Assembly (NCBI RefSeq): GCF_024125445.1 | Contig: NZ_JAMXWM010000007.1 | Span: 1 to 64,000 of the forward strand | DNA from: Sporolactobacillus shoreicorticis | GTDB lineage: Bacteria > Bacillota > Bacilli > Bacillales > Sporolactobacillaceae | Direction of reading: 5' to 3' | DNA length: 64,000 nt | Part shown: positions 15,174-24,130 of the stretch, in pieces | Layout: the number at the start of each line of letters is the position of its first letter | How positions within the stretch are numbered: the first letter of the stretch is position 1 | Translations under genes and position numbers: made by a program | Notes under the pieces: generated by a model | Seen by the model: only the letters and a program-made list of their open reading frames with translations | Told to the model about the DNA's origin: nothing | The model's database searches: none

Positions 15174-15407
15174 ATGAAACAGTCAATCAACATCCAAGAT
15201 ACTTTTCTGAACCAATTGCGAAAAGAAGGAACATTTGTGACCGTCTTTCTTATCAGCGGTTTTCAATTGAAGGGCAAGGTTAAGGGGTTCGATAATTTTA
15301 CAGTGCTTCTGGACAGTGAAGGAAAGCAGCAATTAATTTTTAAACATGCAATTTCGACGTTTACTCCTTCAAAGCCTGTAAATTGGACCAGTCAGGACGA
15401 GTCATAA
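15174..15407 (+). CDS. hfq: RNA chaperone Hfq
   Basis: 77 residues behind GAGGAGG. It is a hexameric Sm-like protein that binds A-rich RNA and small RNAs. The Sm1 motif ([20 protein letters not shown]) and the Sm2 end ([10 protein letters not shown]) with the Tyr/Phe-Lys-His signature are clear. The short acidic C-terminus is typical of Firmicutes. It has its own promoter and terminator, so it can be expressed independently of miaA. Confidence 0.97.
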   Translation: MKQSINIQDTFLNQLRKEGTFVTVFLISGFQLKGKVKGFDNFTVLLDSEGKQQLIFKHAISTFTPSKPVNWTSQDES

Positions 15408-15417
15408 TAGATTCTGG

Positions 15418-15447
15418 AAGGACAGCGGTTGCGCTGTCTTTCTTTTA
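15418..15447 (+). terminator. hfq terminator
   Basis: GACAGCG-GTTG-CGCTGTC stem followed by TTTCTTTTATTTTT. Confidence 0.9.
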
Positions 15448-15534
15448 TTTTTAGATACTTGGCCGTCCGCATGGATCACCATTTGCAGTCGGCGTATCTT
15501 TGGCTGTTTGCACTTCTGAATAAGACACGAATGA

Positions 15535-15543
15535 CATAGGATA
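15535..15543 (+). promoter_or_regulatory. Possible sporulation-type -10 element upstream of spoVK
   Basis: CATAGGATA fits the CATAnnnTA pattern of late mother-cell sigma-K-type promoters and sits about 130 bases before spoVK. The -35 side is not convincing, so this is a weak call. Confidence 0.25.
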
Positions 15544-15675
15544 GAGCAGTCCAATCATATTTCATCGTGTTCCAAATTAATGGGCATCTGTCACGGACAC
15601 GTTCAAGCCGGCGTACACATAACAACGCAGGCAGTCAGCGGAGCTTGATCCAATGAATAGCGAGGTGATCGGATC

Positions 15676-16629
15676 GTGCGAGAGGCCTATACATTTACAA
15701 AAAAAAGCCAGATTAACGTGGTCTTTAACCAGAAGGCTGAAAAACATGAAGTTGCACCTTTTCCGGTTGATGAGCGTGTGACTCATGAACCGCTCGAAAA
15801 GCTGGAGACGAAGTTAAACCGACTGGTGGGTATGGATCAGATAAAACATATGGTACGCGAACTTTATGCGTGGCTTTATATTTATCGCAAACGTGAAGAA
15901 GCGAATTTGAAAGTACAAAAGCAGTCCTTTCATATGCTGTTTAAGGGGAATCCGGGAACCGGGAAGACAACGGTAGCACGTCTTCTGAGCGACTTGTTTC
16001 GTGATATGGGCATACTGCCGAAAGGTCACTTAATTGAAGCTGAGAGAGCAGATCTTGTCGGCGAATACATTGGACAGACTGCACAAAAAACAAGAGAACT
16101 TGTTAAACGTTCCTTAGGCGGAGTTTTGTTCATTGATGAAGCGTACTCACTTTCTCGTGGAGGGGAAAAGGATTTTGGCAAAGAAGCCATTGATACATTA
16201 GTGAAACAAATGGAAGATCACAAAGACGAGTTCATTTTGATTCTTGCCGGTTATTCCGATGAAATGGAAGAATTTCTGCGAATGAATCCTGGACTTCCGT
16301 CACGATTTCCGATGATCATGTCTTTTCCGGATTATTCCGGTTCGGAATTGCTTGATATCGCGAAACAAATGATCCGTGATCGCGAATACATCATGACGGC
16401 TGAAGCACAAAAGAAACTGTTTCGCCATCTTCATCAGAAAATTGTTGAGAATGAACCGCATTTCAGCAATGGACGTTATGTACGCAATCATGTGGAAAAA
16501 ATGATTCGGCAGCAGGCCGTCCGTCTGGTCAGGGAAAACAGTTTTGATCGTGACGCGCTGATGACAATACGTGCCTGCGATTTGGCACTTGACGACCATT
16601 CGATGATCACGCATGCAGACGAAGCATAA
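15676..16629 (+). CDS. spoVK: Stage V sporulation protein K, AAA+ ATPase
   Basis: 317 residues from GTG behind GAGGTGAT. It is a CbxX/CfqX-type AAA+ ATPase needed for late spore maturation. Walker A is GNPGTGKTT at about 92-100, Walker B is VLFIDEA near 150, and the arginine-finger region FLRMNPGLPSRFP follows. The hydrophilic N-terminal 50 residues are poorly conserved. It is followed closely by hflX and ynbB, matching the B. subtilis spoVK-ynbA-ynbB order. This gene is the best direct evidence that the organism forms spores. Confidence 0.95.
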   Translation: MREAYTFTKKSQINVVFNQKAEKHEVAPFPVDERVTHEPLEKLETKLNRLVGMDQIKHMVRELYAWLYIYRKREEANLKVQKQSFHMLFKGNPGTGKTTVARLLSDLFRDMGILPKGHLIEAERADLVGEYIGQTAQKTRELVKRSLGGVLFIDEAYSLSRGGEKDFGKEAIDTLVKQMEDHKDEFILILAGYSDEMEEFLRMNPGLPSRFPMIMSFPDYSGSELLDIAKQMIRDREYIMTAEAQKKLFRHLHQKIVENEPHFSNGRYVRNHVEKMIRQQAVRLVRENSFDRDALMTIRACDLALDDHSMITHADEA

Positions 16630-16654
16630 TGCATTAATTAAAGAGAGGTATTTT

Positions 16655-17908
16655 ATGGAAAGTGTAATACTCGTTGCCTGTCAGCTTCCTTCTCAAAGTG
16701 ATGATCATTTTGAATCATCACTTGAGGAGTTGGAGGATTTGACAAAAACGGCTGGTGGACAAGTCGCTGCCGTCGTGACCCAAAAAAGGCAAAAAATTGA
16801 CTCTGCTACCTATATTGGGAGTGGAAAATTGCAAGAACTTGATGCCCTTGAAAAGGAATTGGCTGCTGGGACCGTGATATTTAATGGTGAGCTGTCTCCA
16901 TCCCAGCAAGGACGGCTCGGTGCGTTGCTCAATGCAAAAGTGTTAGATCGAACGCAGCTCATTTTAGACATTTTTGCGATGCGGGCACGTTCACGAGAAG
17001 GTAAACTTCAGGTGGAGCTCGCCCAGCTTCAGTATCTTCTTCCTCGCTTGAGCGGGATGGGAGAATCACTGTCACGCCTTGGAGGAGGAATCGGGACGCG
17101 AGGTCCCGGCGAAACCAAGCTTGAATCTGATCGACGCTATATTCGTAGCAGAATGAAGGATATCCGCAGTCAGTTAAAAACTGTTGTCGCGCATCGTAAG
17201 CGCTATCGTGACCATCGTCAGACAAATAATCAATGCCAAGTGGTCATTGTCGGCTACACAAACGCAGGAAAATCCACACTGTTCAATCAATTAACGGCTG
17301 CCGGAACTTATGCCGAAAATCAGTTATTCGCAACTCTTGATCCGTTGACTCGAAAAATGGCACTTCCTAGTGGCTTTATGGTCCTGCTGTCCGATACAGT
17401 TGGCTTTATTCAGGAGTTGCCGACACAGCTGGTAGCCGCATTTCGCTCAACACTTGAAGAAGTGAGCGGCGCGCAATTGATTTTGCATGTACTGGATGCT
17501 TCAGATCCGGATTTGATGGTCCATGAAAAAACCGTTCGTCATTTACTTTCTGAACTCGGTGCCGACGATTTGCCAATGCTTATGATTTATAACAAGAAAG
17601 ATCTGTTACAAACACCATTCATTGTTCCAAAAGGATCGCTTCTCGTTTCAGCAAAGGACACGGCGGATCGTGATCGAATTCTTGCTGAAATACAGACGCA
17701 GATTGAAGCGCAGATGGTCGCTTACCATGCATTGCTCCCTGCTGATGAAGGGAAATTACTTAATGAACTAAAGCGGAACACGATACTGAAGAGACAAGAA
17801 TATGACGAGGCCTCGCAAGCCTACGAAGTTGGAGGATTTGTTTTTCCTGATACACCGATCGCTGCGAGGTTGACCCGAGATCCATCGTCAATGAATAAGG
17901 AGTCTTGA
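16655..17908 (+). CDS. hflX: Ribosome-associated GTPase HflX
   Basis: The ATG at 16655 follows AAAGAGAGG and gives 417 residues. HflX rescues or splits stalled ribosomes under stress. The N-terminal domain has the family sequence QAALLNAKVLDRTQLILDIF-like (seen as LNAKVLDRTQLILDIFAMRA) and LPRLSGMG...RGPGETKLE. The G domain carries G1 GYTNAGKS near 199, DTVGFI (G3) and NKKD (G4). The reading frame also opens upstream inside spoVK, but no ribosome site supports that. It forms an operon with ynbB four bases downstream. Confidence 0.96.
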   Translation: MESVILVACQLPSQSDDHFESSLEELEDLTKTAGGQVAAVVTQKRQKIDSATYIGSGKLQELDALEKELAAGTVIFNGELSPSQQGRLGALLNAKVLDRTQLILDIFAMRARSREGKLQVELAQLQYLLPRLSGMGESLSRLGGGIGTRGPGETKLESDRRYIRSRMKDIRSQLKTVVAHRKRYRDHRQTNNQCQVVIVGYTNAGKSTLFNQLTAAGTYAENQLFATLDPLTRKMALPSGFMVLLSDTVGFIQELPTQLVAAFRSTLEEVSGAQLILHVLDASDPDLMVHEKTVRHLLSELGADDLPMLMIYNKKDLLQTPFIVPKGSLLVSAKDTADRDRILAEIQTQIEAQMVAYHALLPADEGKLLNELKRNTILKRQEYDEASQAYEVGGFVFPDTPIAARLTRDPSSMNKES

Positions 17909-17912
17909 CAAA

Positions 17913-19193
17913 ATGTTTGATGCGCTTGTCTATGGAGAAAAATTAAAAAATATTGCTGCAACAGTCGAAGAACAAATTGCGGATCATTTGAAAACTATAG
18001 ATACTATTTCGTTAGAAAATCAATACCGTGTTTTATCCAGCTTTAAAAAAAATAAGATCAGTGATGCACATTTTAGCGGAACAACAGGTTACGGCTATGA
18101 TGACTTTGGCCGCGAGGGTATTGAAGCAGTTTATGCAAATTGTTTCGGAGCTGAAGCAGGTCTTGTCCGTTCACAAATGATTTCCGGAACACATGCAATT
18201 ACGACTGCACTCTTTGGAGTGCTTCGTCCCGGTGATGAATTAATGTACATAACAGGCAAGCCGTATGACACCCTGGAAGGGGTGATCGGTTTGACAAGCG
18301 GCAGTCATGGATCATTAAAAGACTTTGGAATCGGATTTCGCGATGTTGCACTTAGCAATGGAAAAATTGACATTGAGACTGTAAATCGCATGATCGTCCG
18401 AAACACAAAACTGATTGCGATTCAGCGTTCTTGCGGCTATGATCAGCGTCCGTCGATCCCGGTTGCCCAGATTGGAGAGGCGATTGCAGCAATTAAAAAA
18501 GTGCATCCTCATATCCTTGTTTTTGTCGACAATTGTTATGGCGAATTCACCGAGACACTGGAGCCCTGTCATGTAGGTGCAGATCTCATGGCCGGATCGC
18601 TGATTAAGAATCCTGGAGGGGGACTTGCAAAGGCCGGAGGCTATATAGTCGGCCGCAAGGAATTAGTTTCGATGTGTGCGGAACGACTGACGGCTCCAGG
18701 ACTGGGAAAAGAAGTCGGCCCGTCATTAGGTGAATTAAAGGATCAGTATCAAGGCTTTTTTCTTTCGCCGCACATGGTTGCCCAAGCAGTGAAGGGCGCT
18801 ATATTCACATCTGCGTTCATGGAAATGCTTGGTATGGAAACATCGCCTTCATGGGACAAGGCACGTACAGATTTGATTCAAAGCGTTACATTTCATGATC
18901 CGGATCAAATGATCGCGTTTTGCCAGGCGATACAAATGGCATCTCCAATTAACGCCCATGTATTGCCGTATCCGAGCCCGATGCCCGGCTACACGAGTGA
19001 TGTTATCATGGCTGCTGGTACATTTATTCAAGGAGCAAGTCTGGAATTAACAGCAGATGGTCCGATTCGTTCTCCATTTACCCTGTATGTTCAAGGAGGA
19101 CTGACGTTCGAACATGTCAAAGCGGCATTGATGATTGCGGTGAATCACTTATTAGAAAAAAAATTGCTTGATCCTGAAAAGATCAAATTGTGA
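17913..19193 (+). CDS. ynbB: Methionine gamma-lyase family PLP enzyme YnbB (aluminium-resistance type)
   Basis: 426 residues, start four bases after hflX. This is a fold-type I PLP enzyme of the Alum_res family: FSGTTGYGYDDFGREGIEAV near the N-terminus, a Gly-rich cofactor cup MISGTHAI, VFVDNCYGEFTE with the ring-stacking Asp, and a Lys in GSLIKNPGGGLA as the Schiff-base residue. Its in vivo substrate is not settled; carbon-sulfur lyase activity is suggested by relatives. The conserved place before glnR supports orthology with B. subtilis ynbB. Confidence 0.93.
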   Translation: MFDALVYGEKLKNIAATVEEQIADHLKTIDTISLENQYRVLSSFKKNKISDAHFSGTTGYGYDDFGREGIEAVYANCFGAEAGLVRSQMISGTHAITTALFGVLRPGDELMYITGKPYDTLEGVIGLTSGSHGSLKDFGIGFRDVALSNGKIDIETVNRMIVRNTKLIAIQRSCGYDQRPSIPVAQIGEAIAAIKKVHPHILVFVDNCYGEFTETLEPCHVGADLMAGSLIKNPGGGLAKAGGYIVGRKELVSMCAERLTAPGLGKEVGPSLGELKDQYQGFFLSPHMVAQAVKGAIFTSAFMEMLGMETSPSWDKARTDLIQSVTFHDPDQMIAFCQAIQMASPINAHVLPYPSPMPGYTSDVIMAAGTFIQGASLELTADGPIRSPFTLYVQGGLTFEHVKAALMIAVNHLLEKKLLDPEKIKL

Positions 19194-19220
19194 CAATTTA
19201 TTTAAATCAATACCACAAGC

Positions 19221-19237
19221 TGTAAGATAAGCTAACA
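19221..19237 (+). promoter_or_regulatory. GlnR/TnrA operator
   Basis: TGTAAGATAAGCTAACA is a perfect TGTNAN7TNACA box just upstream of the -35. It indicates nitrogen-dependent autorepression of glnRA. Confidence 0.9.
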
Positions 19238-19241
19238 TTGT

Positions 19242-19270
19242 TTGACAACTTATGGGCTGCCCGTTATAAT
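19242..19270 (+). promoter_or_regulatory. glnRA promoter
   Basis: TTGACA (19242-19247), 17-base spacer, TATAAT (19265-19270), a consensus sigma-A promoter adjoining the GlnR box. Confidence 0.92.
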
Positions 19271-19297
19271 GTGTTTAAGAAAGGGGCGTGAGGCGAG

Positions 19298-19684
19298 ATG
19301 GCTGATAACGTACGCCGCTCAATGCCTTTGTTCTCGATGGGCATTGTTCAGAAACTAACCGGGCTGACAGCTAGGCAGATACGCTACTACGAAGAAAATG
19401 ATCTAATAAATCCGGAGCGTAGCGAGGGAAATCGCCGCGTCTTTTCTTTCAATGATGTTGATCGTTTACTCGACATCAAGTCTTTGCTGGACGAGGGTGT
19501 AAATCTCGCCGGCATAAGACGTGTGCTTAGCGAAAAGCCTGTAGAAGCAAATCGTCCGGCCGAAGCAAAGAAAGCTATGTCCGATGCTGAGCTTATGAAA
19601 TTTTTGAAATCCGAACTCGTTCAAGCGGGCAAGTTCGGCAAGGCTTCGTTAATACAAGGGGAGTTATCCCGATTCTTTCGGTGA
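19298..19684 (+). CDS. glnR: Nitrogen regulator GlnR, MerR family
   Basis: 128 residues. The winged helix-turn-helix is at about 11-80 ([20 protein letters not shown], then the [16 protein letters not shown] wing). The C-terminal tail, which in B. subtilis senses feedback-inhibited glutamine synthetase, ends [12 protein letters not shown], close to the conserved end of the family. It represses its own operon when glutamine is plentiful. glnA follows 61 bases on without a terminator. Confidence 0.96.
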   Translation: MADNVRRSMPLFSMGIVQKLTGLTARQIRYYEENDLINPERSEGNRRVFSFNDVDRLLDIKSLLDEGVNLAGIRRVLSEKPVEANRPAEAKKAMSDAELMKFLKSELVQAGKFGKASLIQGELSRFFR

Positions 19685-19745
19685 CTGCTTCCTATGTATA
19701 TAAAATTTTTTGAAAACAGAAACTTATTTTTGGGGAGGATCTTGA

Positions 19746-21080
19746 ATGGCAAAGTTTACAAAAGAAGACATCATTTCTAAGGTAAATGAAGCAAACGTAA
19801 AGTTTATCCGTTTGCAGTTCACTGACTTGCTCGGAATTATCAAAAATGTAGAGATTCCTGTAAGCCAGCTCGAAAAAGCACTAGACAACGATATTATGTT
19901 TGACGGTTCTTCAATCGAAGGATTTGTAAGGATCGAAGAATCGGACATGCTTCTTTATCCAGACTATGACAGCTTCGTCATATTCCCTTGGACGGCAGAA
20001 AAGGGTAAAGTTGCTCGCTTCATTTGCGATATTTATAAACCTGATCGTACGCCATTCCCGGGGGATCCTCGCTCGGTTCTGAAGGCTCAGTTGGCTGAGA
20101 TGGAGAAACTTGGTTTCACTTCTTTCAACATTGGACCGGAGCCAGAATTTTTCCTCTTTAAATTGGATGAATCCGGAAATCCTACTCTTGACTTAAATGA
20201 TAAAGGCGGCTATTTTGACTTGGCACCTACAGATCTTGGTGAAAACTGTCGTCGCGATATCGTGCTTGAGCTTGAAGATATGGGCTTTGAAATTGAAGCA
20301 TCACACCATGAAGTTGCTCCTGGTCAGCATGAAATTGATTTTAAATATGCGGATGCTGTAAAAACATGCGATAACATCCAAACATTTAAGCTTGTTGTGA
20401 AGACCATCGCTCGCAAACATGGTTTGCATGCGACATTTATGCCGAAGCCGTTGTTTGGTGTAAACGGCTCAGGCATGCACTCAAACATGTCGCTGTTCAA
20501 AGGCAAAGAAAATGCATTCTTTGATGCTGATACTGAAGACAAACTCAGCGCAACAGCCAAATCATTTATTGCTGGTGTTTTGGAACACGCACGCGCATTT
20601 ACAGCCATTACAAACCCGATCGTTAACTCGTTCAAACGATTGGTTCCCGGCTATGAAGCACCAAGCTATATTGCATGGTCATTGAGCAACCGAAGCGCTT
20701 TGATCCGTATTCCTGCTGCTCGAGGATTGAGCACACGTATTGAAGTACGCAGCGTTGATCCTGCTACTAACCCGTACCTTGGCATGGCTGTACTGCTGGC
20801 TGCCGGTTTGGATGGTATCAAGAAAGGTTTGACTCCGCCTGCTTCCGTTGACCGCAGCATCTATGTTATGAATGATCAAGAACGTGAAGAACTTGGCATT
20901 CACGAACTTCCTGCATCACTTAAAGAAGCAGTTGATGCATTCAATGCTGATGAAGTCATCACGGCTGCGCTTGGCGAACATACGGTTTCTCACTTCAACG
21001 ATGCGAAAGAAATTGAATGGGATATGTTCCGCACTCAAGTGCACCAATGGGAACGCGATCAATATCTCGAACAATATTAA
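19746..21080 (+). CDS. glnA: Glutamine synthetase type I
   Basis: 444 residues, the GSI-alpha length without the adenylylation insert. It makes glutamine from glutamate, ammonia and ATP as a dodecamer. Signatures are [19 protein letters not shown], the metal and ATP site PEPEFFLF-like ([10 protein letters not shown]), [11 protein letters not shown] and NRSALIRIP. The start follows GGGGAGG. It is expressed with glnR and closed by a strong terminator. Confidence 0.98.
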   Translation: MAKFTKEDIISKVNEANVKFIRLQFTDLLGIIKNVEIPVSQLEKALDNDIMFDGSSIEGFVRIEESDMLLYPDYDSFVIFPWTAEKGKVARFICDIYKPDRTPFPGDPRSVLKAQLAEMEKLGFTSFNIGPEPEFFLFKLDESGNPTLDLNDKGGYFDLAPTDLGENCRRDIVLELEDMGFEIEASHHEVAPGQHEIDFKYADAVKTCDNIQTFKLVVKTIARKHGLHATFMPKPLFGVNGSGMHSNMSLFKGKENAFFDADTEDKLSATAKSFIAGVLEHARAFTAITNPIVNSFKRLVPGYEAPSYIAWSLSNRSALIRIPAARGLSTRIEVRSVDPATNPYLGMAVLLAAGLDGIKKGLTPPASVDRSIYVMNDQEREELGIHELPASLKEAVDAFNADEVITAALGEHTVSHFNDAKEIEWDMFRTQVHQWERDQYLEQY

Positions 21081-21095
21081 TCTATTAATTACTCT

Positions 21096-21130
21096 GAAAC
21101 CCCTTGAGCCATATGGCTTTGAGGGGTTTC
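21096..21130 (+). terminator. glnA terminator
   Basis: GAAACCCCTTGAGCC / GGCTTTGAGGGGTTTC stem with an ATAT loop, followed by a T-rich run. Confidence 0.9.
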
Positions 21131-21147
21131 TTAATTTGACCAATATA

Positions 21148-21197
21148 AAGTCGCCATAATCATTTTTTTAATTGTTGATGATATTATGGTGACTTTT
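21148..21197. repeat. Inverted repeat beyond glnA
   Basis: AAAGTCGCCATAATCAT pairs with ATGATATTATGGTGACTTTT across a T-rich loop. It sits between glnA and an integrase remnant, so it may be a terminator for the remnant or part of an old element end. Confidence 0.55.
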
Positions 21198-21205
21198 TGG
21201 CGACC

Positions 21206-21418
21206 TTATAAAAATTTTTCGGTGTATTTTTCAAATTTATTAATGGAATCTTGTTGAATGACATCAATGTTATGAGAAAAAATATCTTCAGTAATTTGCA
21301 TCGAACTGTGACCGAGCCGCATCTGCAAATCCTTCATCATCGCTCCCGATTCGAGCATCAGCACAGAATACGTATGCCTTAAAGAGTGGATAGGTAATTT
21401 TGGTAATGTTCGACACAA
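21206..21418 (-). pseudogene. Tyrosine integrase C-terminal remnant
   Basis: About 60 recognisable residues: LPIHSLRHTYSVLMLESGAM with the His-x-x-Arg box and QMRLGHSSMQITEDIFSHN. The position of the nucleophile Tyr reads Phe, so the catalytic residue is lost. The upstream three quarters of the gene are gone, and the frame runs straight into a tRNA-like 3' end. It is a different integrase from the remnant at 9066-9340. Confidence 0.8.
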
Positions 21419-21428
21419 ACATAGAAAA

Positions 21429-21455
21429 TGCCTCTGACGGGATTTGAACCCGCAC
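21429..21455 (-). other. tRNA 3'-end fragment (candidate attachment-site copy)
   Basis: On the minus strand: GCGGG-TTCAAAT-CCCGT, a normal T arm, followed by CAGAGGCA as an acceptor 3' strand. No matching 5' acceptor strand, D arm or clean anticodon arm lies upstream. It is therefore a fragment, as left when an element integrates into a tRNA gene. The parent tRNA is not in this window. Confidence 0.6.
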
Positions 21456-21917
21456 TCCTTTGGTAAGCATAGGCTCTAGGAAACACGCTTCCCTACGGAT
21501 GTTCACCTGCCTCGACTAATTTGCTTTTCGGTGCTTCTTTGCGATTTTGCCAAACTTGTACATCTCAAGCCCTCTCTTGTACACGCAACGACCATTTATG
21601 TCTTGCATGCGAACGCGACCAATACTTGAAACACTATTAATTGGCAGGAAACGAGATGGCAATTGACGATGAATTTGCTCTCATATAAATGGAATTTATC
21701 ATTAATGGGGTGTTTGACTATAATTTTTATTGCCTGTTATAGTTTCTTGTAAACAGCTCACAATTGATAATATGCAGAAGAGCATGGCTCAAGAGGAGGC
21801 AATAAAATGCAATATCCCTGCCAGAGGACTTAAAAACAACAGGTGCAGATCTGCAATAGGGAGCATGATGTACAAAAATTAAATGTAGACTAACATCTGA
21901 GAGAAGGGGAGATTTGT
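21456..21917 (+). other. Intergenic remnant region
   Basis: No intact gene. AAGAGGAGGCAATAAA precedes an ATG near 21807, but the frame stops after eight codons; another frame there reads NAISLPEDLKTTGADLQ, so a gene start may have decayed. TGACTATAATTTT near 21718 could be a promoter -10. Confidence 0.35.
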
Positions 21918-22889
21918 ATGGTATTTCTCCAGTCCATTCAAAGTGTCATTTCGATTATTTTAATGATAGGTTTAGGTTATTTCTTGAAAAAATTTCAATG
22001 GTTTGATGAAAATTTTGGTAAAAGCATTTCATCTTTAATTACAAAAGTTGCTTTACCGGCATCGATCTTTGTATCCGTACTCAAGTATTTATCCCGCCAC
22101 AGTTTATTGCAGTTGTCGGGCAGTCTCATCTACCCAATACTTGCTGTCATCGTTTCGTATCTCATCGCTTATGCTTTGGTAAAAATACTAAAGATTCGTC
22201 CGGGGCGGCGTGGGATTTTCATGAATGCGGTAGTGAACGCGAATACCATTTTTATCGGTCTGCCACTGAACATTGCGCTGTTTGGAGACAAAAGTCTTCC
22301 TTATTTTCTAATTTATTATATTACGAATACCGTTTCAACTTGGGCTTTCGGAGTATATTTAATTTCCAATGACGACCCGACGAAATCTTCTGTAAAAAAG
22401 GAAGGCAGGAGGGGGATAAATTGGAAAAAAGTACTACCGCCGCCACTGCTTGGGTTTATTGTTGGGTTAGTATTTTTAATTTTAAACATTCCTGTTCCGG
22501 CTTTTATCAATTCGACACTTACTTACGTAGGCAGTATTGTCACGCCGCTTTCATTAATTTATATCGGCATTGTTTTGTACAATGCAGGGTTCTCAAGTAT
22601 GAAATTTGAAAGAGATACGATTATCGCATTACTTGGCCGCTTTGTAATTTCACCACTTGTATTAATTACGTTGATCTTAAGCGGGATGCATATCACAGGC
22701 ACGCAACTACCAACAATGTTAATTCAAACATTGGTTGTCCAATCTGCGACGCCAATGCTTGCTGTACTGCCGATCCTAGCAAACGAAGCGCATGGTGATG
22801 TAAAGTACGCGACCAATGTCGTGACAACAAGTACAGTATTATTTGTTATCGTTATTCCGATTCTAATGCAAATGATCCAGTTTCTCTGA
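21918..22889 (+). CDS. AEC-family transporter (auxin efflux carrier / malate permease type)
   Basis: 323 residues with about ten membrane helices. The two-halves layout of the auxin efflux carrier superfamily is visible: GYFLKKFQWFDENFGKSIS near the start, NANTIFIGLPLNIALFG in the first half, and QSATPMLAVLPILANE with a broken helix in the second. Members export or exchange organic acids such as malate. Start follows GAGAAGGGGAG. It is monocistronic and ended by the hairpin at 22972. The substrate cannot be read from the sequence. Confidence 0.85.
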   Translation: MVFLQSIQSVISIILMIGLGYFLKKFQWFDENFGKSISSLITKVALPASIFVSVLKYLSRHSLLQLSGSLIYPILAVIVSYLIAYALVKILKIRPGRRGIFMNAVVNANTIFIGLPLNIALFGDKSLPYFLIYYITNTVSTWAFGVYLISNDDPTKSSVKKEGRRGINWKKVLPPPLLGFIVGLVFLILNIPVPAFINSTLTYVGSIVTPLSLIYIGIVLYNAGFSSMKFERDTIIALLGRFVISPLVLITLILSGMHITGTQLPTMLIQTLVVQSATPMLAVLPILANEAHGDVKYATNVVTTSTVLFVIVIPILMQMIQFL

Positions 22890-22971
22890 TCAAAAAAGGT
22901 GAATTGAAAACAGCCGCTTCCTTTTTATTACTTGATCCCCCTAAAATAATATTAATTAGTGAATTATTCTG

Positions 22972-23006
22972 AAACCCTTTGTGCCGAGATGCATTGAGGG
23001 TTTTTT
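22972..23006 (+). terminator. Terminator after the AEC transporter
   Basis: AAACCCTTTG...TTGAGGGTTT stem with a GCC/ATG-rich loop and a six-T run. Confidence 0.75.
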
Positions 23007-23113
23007 ACATTGATCATGTGCGTCGGGCGTTTCTTTTTAAATCTGCTTGAGATGTACCGTTATTGAGGGATATTCCTTTTTAAAAATGGAGATAACAAGG
23101 TAAGGAAATCAAA

Positions 23114-23638
23114 ATGAAAAAGGATGATCGTGTGATTTACATCTATAATGACTTCGGCGGGACACATACGACAGCATTAGCTGCAGCATATCATCTAAAG
23201 AAAATATCTGCTGATCACAAATTGACAAAGGCAGAAATTTTAGCTGTGCCTTTTTTTAATAAGTTAAACAGTTCGGACATGGGTAAGATTATTTATCATG
23301 GAATTGATGATGAGGGAAATTCAGTTTATACAGTTGGGCGCGGTACATCAAAGCATCTAGTTCCGGCATTAAATAATTTGAGTTTGTTACTGCAGCAGAA
23401 ATATAAGGGAACTGAAAAAATCATTTTTTCAAATACATCACCAACTGTGCCCTTTGCGATGACAATCGGTGGGCTATGTTCCAGATGGTTGAAAATTGAT
23501 CTGATAGGCGTGCCGCTGCTTGTCCTAGGAGCAAAGCAATGCTGTCAGGATATCAATCGTCTTGTTGCGTCTACTAAAAAAGCTGCAAGAACGAGTGAGA
23601 AAAATGTTACTGTTTTACAAAATAATTCCTTTAAATAG
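23114..23638 (+). CDS. DUF3189 family protein
   Basis: 174 residues; ATG behind AAGGTAAGG. The N-terminus (VIYIYNDFGGTHTTALAAAY) and the middle GTSKHLVPALNNL are the recognisable DUF3189 pattern, found mainly in spore-forming Firmicutes. It contains a Cys-rich stretch (GLCSRWLK, LGAKQCCQDINRL). No signal peptide or membrane segment is seen. The function is unknown. A perfect hairpin follows. Confidence 0.8.
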   Translation: MKKDDRVIYIYNDFGGTHTTALAAAYHLKKISADHKLTKAEILAVPFFNKLNSSDMGKIIYHGIDDEGNSVYTVGRGTSKHLVPALNNLSLLLQQKYKGTEKIIFSNTSPTVPFAMTIGGLCSRWLKIDLIGVPLLVLGAKQCCQDINRLVASTKKAARTSEKNVTVLQNNSFK

Positions 23639-23670
23639 CTTAATTAATTGTGCTAAAAACAGAAGAAAAA

Positions 23671-23702
23671 ATGACCCTGTCTGCAGGGTCATTACGTTTT
23701 GT
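23671..23702 (+). terminator. Terminator after the DUF3189 gene
   Basis: AATGACCCTG-TCTG-CAGGGTCATT, a perfect 10-bp stem followed by ACGTTTTG. Confidence 0.8.
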
Positions 23703-23835
23703 ATAGCTATGATTGGATTGTATGTGATTCTAATTGTTCTCAGTTTGTCACTAATCCCTACGTTTAAGAATATCAAATAATGACCAGGCTATTTTGGTGG
23801 CCCTTTTCCTGCATTCTGCCTAAAGGATGGATGTT

Positions 23836-24021
23836 ATGCAACAACCTGTACGTAAACAAGGTGACCGACCACCATGGAAGCATAGATTGAGGATTATCAG
23901 GCTGTTTATGAATATATATCATAATAATCGCAGACACCAACCAATTCTTCGATCAGCATACATTGCGTTCAATTATTGTCATTTGATTTGGAAGGACATT
24001 TACGGTCCGCCAATAAAATAG
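23836..24021 (+). CDS. Possible small basic protein
   Basis: 61 residues from ATG (MQQPVRKQGDRPPWKHRLRI onward) behind CTAAAGGATGG. It is strongly basic and aromatic, ending WKDIYGPPIK, and is followed by a hairpin at 24037-24070. I know no family for it. Codon use is ordinary, so it may be real. Confidence 0.4.
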   Translation: MQQPVRKQGDRPPWKHRLRIIRLFMNIYHNNRRHQPILRSAYIAFNYCHLIWKDIYGPPIK

Positions 24022-24036
24022 TACTTTATAATAAGT

Positions 24037-24070
24037 AATCCCCGGTCAAAATATGCCGAGGATCATTTTT
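24037..24070. terminator. Bidirectional hairpin terminator
   Basis: ATCCCCGG / CCGAGGAT arms followed by CATTTTTT on the plus strand. It lies between converging genes. Confidence 0.6.
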
Positions 24071-24130
24071 TGTAATGACCAACCAGAAAGTAATGATTTT
24101 GTGGATTGGTTTTACTATGTCAAGAAGTTG

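Noticed and set aside
21420-21506. A complete tRNA gene on the minus strand
   Set aside because: T arm and 3' acceptor are fine, but no matching 5' acceptor strand or D arm exists and the anticodon arm is mispaired.
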